A stretch of 6,218 nucleotides of DNA, from NCBI GenBank assembly GCA_002763335.1, contig PEYS01000098.1:1-6218 (forward strand), read 5' to 3'. The translations under genes and the position numbers were made by a program. The DNA comes from Candidatus Woesearchaeota archaeon CG08_land_8_20_14_0_20_47_9. GTDB taxonomy: Archaea > Nanobdellota > Nanobdellia > Woesearchaeales > CG1-02-47-18. This document shows, in pieces, positions 4,708 through 6,218 of the stretch. Position 1 is the first letter of the stretch. Each line of letters starts with the position of its first letter. Below the pieces are notes generated by a model that saw only the letters and a list, made by a program, of their open reading frames with translations, did not search any database and was not told where the DNA came from.

Positions 4708-6135
4708 CTTTTCTTTTTTATGCAGTACAATCACCCCTAGGTAGAGCGGCGTCATTGATGCCATGGCTATGCCTGCTCCCAGGAAGACCAGGCTTAGGCT
4801 GTAGATGTCTGCAAGGTATGCTCCTAATGGGACAATGACAAGCTGGGGCACAACCACCAGTATGCTCAGGGTTGAAAAAAACACCCTCCTCTCCCGCTCC
4901 CCTGCAAGGTCAATCAGGAGCAGATTCTGGGCCACGCCAGCTATCACGCTCCCGATAACCCCCAGTAGCGTTGCCTCAGCAATCGCAAACATGGTTGGGT
5001 TGTAATAATATGTGAGGGGGGTTATCGCCATAAGCAGTGTGCCGAAGACCAGCATCGGGAACTTGCCGTACTTATCAGCATTCATCTTGCTTATCTTAGG
5101 CCCCAGAAGCGAGGCCAGTAGGGCCATTATGAATATGAAAGCAACATTTGTAAAGCCGCCAAAGCCTGTCCTGAAAAAAGCCCTGAATATGAATATGCCG
5201 TAGAATGAGTTCACCAGGGTCTGGAGCGAGCCCATAACAGCGCCTGTTACGAGCAGGAGCAGGAGGATGCGCTTTGAGGTCACCGCCCTTATATTCTCAA
5301 AAGACTCCTTAAACCCCCTGCCAAGCTCGCTTAGTATGCCCCCATGTTCATCTGATTGCCCTTGATCCCTTATGAACGAAAGGGCGTATCCTGAGAGTAT
5401 GAAGAGTATTGCAGCCATGTCAAAGGCAATGAGGTAGCCGTATAGGCGGAAGGAGAGCGGATTTCCAAAGAGGCTTAAAGACACAACCTCACCGCTTTCC
5501 GGGAAGGCATCCATTATCCTTCCGCCAATGAAGAGGCTTACAGCCGTTGTAATGATACCGAAATAGGCGATCTTCTTAAGCGCGTAGCTGCGCCTCTCTT
5601 TCTTGATGCGCGAGCTGAGCAGACGCTGATAGGGCTCGCCATACGAGACCACGCTTATTGTGGCCACAGCCATGCCCAGCAGAAAGAGAGGCAATGACTT
5701 GAACATTGAGGCAGATGCAACAATAATCAGGCTAAAGCCGAAGAGTATGCCTGCAAGGCCGATAGACCTTACCGGCACCCTGCGGAGCCTCATGTACGAG
5801 TTCATGAAAAAGGCCATCACCACCTCGAGAAACGCCTTCAGGGCGTTGAAGAGTCCAACGATGAAATAAGAGGAGGCGATCTGCATCAGGAGTATGTTGA
5901 TAAACTGCTGCGAGGCCAGGCCAAAACCAATCCTGTCATAGAACTCCTTTATCATAAAGAAGTGATTCTCTATACGCTCCCTCTTCCTCTTCTCAGAATC
6001 AGCGCCAGCTGACTCTGAGATGGCTGAGCTGATATCCGCCTGCAGAAAGCCCTGCTCACCTAAGGCGAGGCTTATCTCGCGGGAGCTCTCACCACTAACC
6101 TTCCTCTTTTTTACCTCATCAGCAAGACTCTTCAT
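4702..6135 (-). CDS. Major-facilitator-like 12-TM membrane protein
   Basis: A 477-residue polytopic membrane protein with about twelve predicted hydrophobic helices (roughly 70-90, 92-112, 124-142, 147-166, 186-206, 230-254, 289-308, 327-346, 358-376, 380-404, 418-440, 446-470). They fall into two sets of six around a charged central loop (255-288), the usual plan of the major facilitator superfamily. GPKISKMNADKYGK (345-358), between the eighth and ninth helices, resembles the cytoplasmic loop motif A (GxxxDxxGR). The equivalent loop in the first half (112-123, SYMRLRRVPVRS) lacks that motif, so the transporter is divergent. Substrate and direction cannot be inferred. About 60 hydrophilic residues precede the first helix and include SREISLALGEQGFLQADISSAI (19-40 region), a short two-helix pattern. 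The ATG at 6135 is supported by a TTTTAAA box 28 nt upstream, implying a leaderless message. It is followed after 28 bp by the pilin-like gene. Confidence 0.82.
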   Translation of the reverse strand: MKSLADEVKKRKVSGESSREISLALGEQGFLQADISSAISESAGADSEKRKRERIENHFFMIKEFYDRIGFGLASQQFINILLMQIASSYFIVGLFNALKAFLEVVMAFFMNSYMRLRRVPVRSIGLAGILFGFSLIIVASASMFKSLPLFLLGMAVATISVVSYGEPYQRLLSSRIKKERRSYALKKIAYFGIITTAVSLFIGGRIMDAFPESGEVVSLSLFGNPLSFRLYGYLIAFDMAAILFILSGYALSFIRDQGQSDEHGGILSELGRGFKESFENIRAVTSKRILLLLLVTGAVMGSLQTLVNSFYGIFIFRAFFRTGFGGFTNVAFIFIMALLASLLGPKISKMNADKYGKFPMLVFGTLLMAITPLTYYYNPTMFAIAEATLLGVIGSVIAGVAQNLLLIDLAGERERRVFFSTLSILVVVPQLVIVPLGAYLADIYSLSLVFLGAGIAMASMTPLYLGVIVLHKKEKI

Positions 6136-6158
6136 CCGTGATTATAGATTCAAATGGT

Positions 6159-6167
6159 GTTTAAAAG
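6159..6167 (-). promoter_or_regulatory. Archaeal box A promoter of the transporter-like gene
   Basis: CTTTTAAAC on the minus strand is a good box A, with CGAAAAG before it as a TFB element. The TTTAAA core is centred about 28 nt before the ATG at 6135, so the transcript should be leaderless. It starts only 13 bp after the 3' end of the tRNA gene on the same strand. Confidence 0.7.
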
Positions 6168-6179
6168 CTTTTCGTAGCA

Positions 6180-6218
6180 CGCCGAGGCTGGGATTCGAAC
6201 CCAGACATCCTTTCGGAA
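6180..6218 (-). tRNA. 3' part of a type II tRNA, probably tRNA-Ser
   Basis: Read on the minus strand this is the 3' portion of a tRNA whose 5' part lies beyond the right edge. The T arm is CTGGG-TTCGAAT-CCCAG (6204-6188), with the standard TTCGAAT loop. It is followed by the acceptor strand CCTCGGC (6187-6181) and discriminator G (6180); CCA is not encoded. Before the T arm, TCC-GAAA-GGA (6217-6208) forms a small stem-loop. A normal five-base variable loop would put a C at position 37, so a long variable arm, and hence a type II tRNA, fits better. Among archaeal type II tRNAs, discriminator G points to serine rather than leucine. The anticodon is outside the window, so the identity is provisional. 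Confidence 0.8.

Noticed and set aside
6180..6218. Class I tRNA reading of the right-edge tRNA
   Set aside because: With a five-base variable loop the anticodon stem would be GAAAG and position 37 would be C, which is not normal for a tRNA; the TCC-GAAA-GGA stem fits a long variable arm.

Overview
The window looks archaeal. Three things point that way: a split phenylalanyl-tRNA synthetase of the archaeal/eukaryotic type (alpha subunit with winged-helix N-terminus, short beta subunit of about 550 residues), an archaeal type IV pilin-like protein with a class III signal (KRG/VSPLIATV), and promoters consisting of a TTTAAA box A about 28 nt before the ATG with no room for a leader. The small two-cysteine pilin-like protein and tight gene packing recall DPANN-type genomes, but the lineage cannot be fixed from this sequence alone.

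Layout. Positions 1-535 have no convincing gene but are rich in structure: a nested 11-bp perfect inverted repeat (81-130), a long hairpin (183-239) whose loop can pair with downstream sequence, two perfect 10-bp palindromes 20 bp apart (272-301), a degenerate direct repeat (351-388) and a further hairpin (432-492). From 536 to 4141 on the plus strand runs a compact cluster, pheS - small uncharacterised gene - pheT, starting from one promoter and probably cotranscribed. PheS and PheT form the (alpha-beta)2 enzyme that charges tRNA-Phe; the small protein between them is unrecognised, with a faint MazG-like helical pattern. From 6135 down to 4155 on the minus strand lie a 12-TM major-facilitator-like membrane protein and then the pilin-like protein. 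A type II tRNA, most likely tRNA-Ser, enters from the right edge on the minus strand and ends at 6180.

The two gene blocks converge with only 13 bp between stop codons and no obvious T-tract terminator. Most of the window is ordinary housekeeping and membrane/surface content. The part most worth following up is the structured 5' intergenic region, which may hold an uncharacterised RNA and/or the remnant of a mobile-element end. I do not see convincing evidence for a complete new defence or mobile system.
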